The notes under the pieces were generated by a model. The model searched no databases. It was given only the letters and a program-made list of their open reading frames with translations, and had not been told where the DNA came from. A stretch of DNA of 53,582 bases from DASWIG01 sp965371445 (GTDB lineage: Bacteria > Acidobacteriota > Thermoanaerobaculia > Multivoradales > J023): contig CBDUYN010000054.1 of the NCBI GenBank assembly GCA_965371445.1, positions 1 to 53,582 of the forward strand, read 5' to 3'. Below are positions 52,498-53,582 of the stretch, piece after piece; position 1 is the first letter of the stretch, and each line of letters opens with the position of its first letter. The position numbers were made by a program, and so were the translations under genes.

Positions 52498-52846
52498 CAG
52501 CGAGCCACCAGGGGCCACAGCCGGCCACCCGCGTCGTCGGGAGAGTTTGCACAGGATGTTGTGCAAAGAATGAAGCCATGGATCGCGGAAGTCCTGCGGA
52601 GATGCGGCCATCGCCGGGATTTGGAAAGAGCTACCTCATCTCGTTGTCGTACCCGAAGCTCCTACGATATATAGTTGGTTTGCCGAAGGCGTTCCTCGCA
52701 AGAAGCGGAATCCTGCGGACGCCTCGATGAAACCTTACGCTTCGTTTACGCCATGCCTGGCGTTTCTAGCGACCCACGACAGGGAGTCGCCTGGGGTCTC
52801 AACGAAGCCGCCGTAGATTTGGAAGCCACCGGCAACCGAAGGGCGA
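52498..52846. other. Intergenic region right of the dcw operon
   Basis: About 350 bp hold no supportable gene on either strand. Short open frames are shadows or chance. The sequence ends in the decayed kinase described next. Confidence 0.4.
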
Positions 52847-53160
52847 AAAATCTGCCGCCGGCTGCGCGCCGACCCGGCGCCCGCCGAGGTGCCGGTGATC
52901 ATGGTGACGGCCCTGAACGACCGCAAGTCGCGGCTCAAGGGCATCGAGGCCGGCGCCGACGACTTCGTCTCCAAGCCTTACGACGGTGCCGAGCTCAAGG
53001 CACGGGTGAAGACGATCGCGCGGCTCAACCGCTACCGGCGGCTGCTCGCCAAGCGCACCAAGTTCGAATGGGTCGTCGAGAGCTCGGACGAGGGCTACCT
53101 CCTCCTCGACCAGGACTGTGCCATCCTCTACGCCAATTCCGCGGCCCGCCAATCGCCTCC
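52847..53160 (+). pseudogene. Receiver-PAS fragment of a hybrid sensor
   Basis: From 52847 the frame reads ICRRLRADPAPAEVPVIMVT and later GADDFVSKPYDGAELKARVK, the C-terminal half of a CheY-like receiver with its conserved Lys-Pro. A short PAS start follows (FEWVVESSDEGYLLLDQD, then ILYANSAAR). The N-terminal half with the acceptor Asp is missing, and the frame ends at a TGA (53171-53173) after a breakpoint near 53155. Confidence 0.65.
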
Positions 53161-53582
53161 GAGCTCGAGTTGACGCTCCGTTCAACGGACCTGGGCGACA
53201 CCGGCGACGGCGGACGGCTCGTCTCCTCCGCGGCTTTCGAGATCGTCCTGCGCGAGCTCCTGGGGAACGCCAAGAAGCTCCACCCGGAAGGCATGCCCAG
53301 GGTCGACGTCCGGCTCGCTGTCGACGAGGAGGAAACGGCGGGCCGCGCGGTCAAGCTCACCGTCCGCGACGACGGCGTCCACGTGCCGGCGGAGCTCGTC
53401 GCCCGGGTGTGGTCGCCCTATTCCCAAAGCGAGAAGGGGTTCTCGGGCAACGTCGAGGGTATGGGACTGGGGCTTTCGATGGTGGCGTCGCTCGTCTGGG
53501 GGGTGGGGGGGTCTTGCCGGCTCTACACACTCCATGCGATGCTCAAGCAGCTTGGGCTCACTCTGGACGAGCTAACCCACCA
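53155..53582 (+). pseudogene. Histidine-kinase ATPase fragment, open to the right edge
   Basis: From 53155, in a different frame from the previous fragment, the sequence reads FEIVLRELLGNAKKLHPEG (N-box), RDDGVHVPAELVARV (G1) and NVEGMGLGLSMVASLVWG (G2). This is a GHKL histidine-kinase domain. The phosphoacceptor His region is missing between the two fragments, so a deletion joined PAS to the ATPase with a frame change. The last residues (TLHAMLKQLGLTLDELTH) do not look like kinase. The frame continues beyond the window. Confidence 0.6.

Noticed and set aside
1..53582. CRISPR array, tRNA and rRNA genes
   Set aside because: No regularly spaced identical repeats with unique spacers, no tRNA cloverleaf and no rRNA segment were recognised by eye.

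Overview
The window is high-GC bacterial DNA, most likely from an Acidobacteriota member, possibly a Thermoanaerobaculia-like lineage. This is an inference from the gene content: secreted proteins with a DGFESGNLGAWS-type tail, a tiny AWDLWF-type protein, and mDAP-type cell-wall genes. No rRNA or tRNA gene is visible, so the placement is soft.

Bases 1-20,250 hold ordinary chromosomal genes mixed with gene debris. Among them are a stand-alone arginine deiminase, an FHA-GAF-adenylate/guanylate cyclase overlapping an RdgB-like nucleotide pyrophosphatase, an SDR oxidoreductase, helical proteins of unknown function, a large secreted metzincin-type protease with fibronectin III domains, purB overlapping rlpA, a secreted Cys-rich protein, a DUF190-crcB fluoride pair and an Rpn-type nuclease. 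Between the protease and purB lies a compact transcription unit with its own promoter, several stems, two alternative tiny ORFs and a textbook intrinsic terminator. It is a candidate unknown structured RNA or attenuation leader.

Bases 20,700-34,540 are an accessory defence island. The left arm on the plus strand is a small excisionase-type HTH protein, a GHKL/MORC-like ATPase and a large DruA-type (DUF4338) protein. The right arm on the minus strand is a frameshifted small gene, a 989-aa protein, a 356-aa protein and an 1830-aa DEAH helicase with a DUF1998-like C-terminus (DruE type). The two arms converge with 56 bp between them. I read this as a Druantia-like system with a gene set (GHKL ATPase + DruA + DruE + two uncharacterised proteins) that does not match types I-III as I remember them. 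It is the main candidate for an undescribed system. The flank at 34,600-37,160 holds fragments of a duplicated ATPase family, a 42-aa protein, tandem hairpins and an AAA_14/DUF4143 ATPase with a nearly leaderless promoter.

Bases 37,484-52,392 (minus strand) are a tightly overlapping division and cell-wall (dcw) operon read mraZ-rsmH-ftsL-ftsI-murE-murF-mraY-ftsW-murG-murC-ftsQ-ftsA-ftsZ. murD, murB and ddl are missing from it. A GC-rich short repeat has entered the coding frames of ftsQ (N-terminus) and murE (C-terminus). Upstream of mraZ is a 10-bp-periodic GTGGA array typical of MraZ binding sites. The right edge (52,850-53,582) carries fragments of a decayed hybrid histidine kinase.
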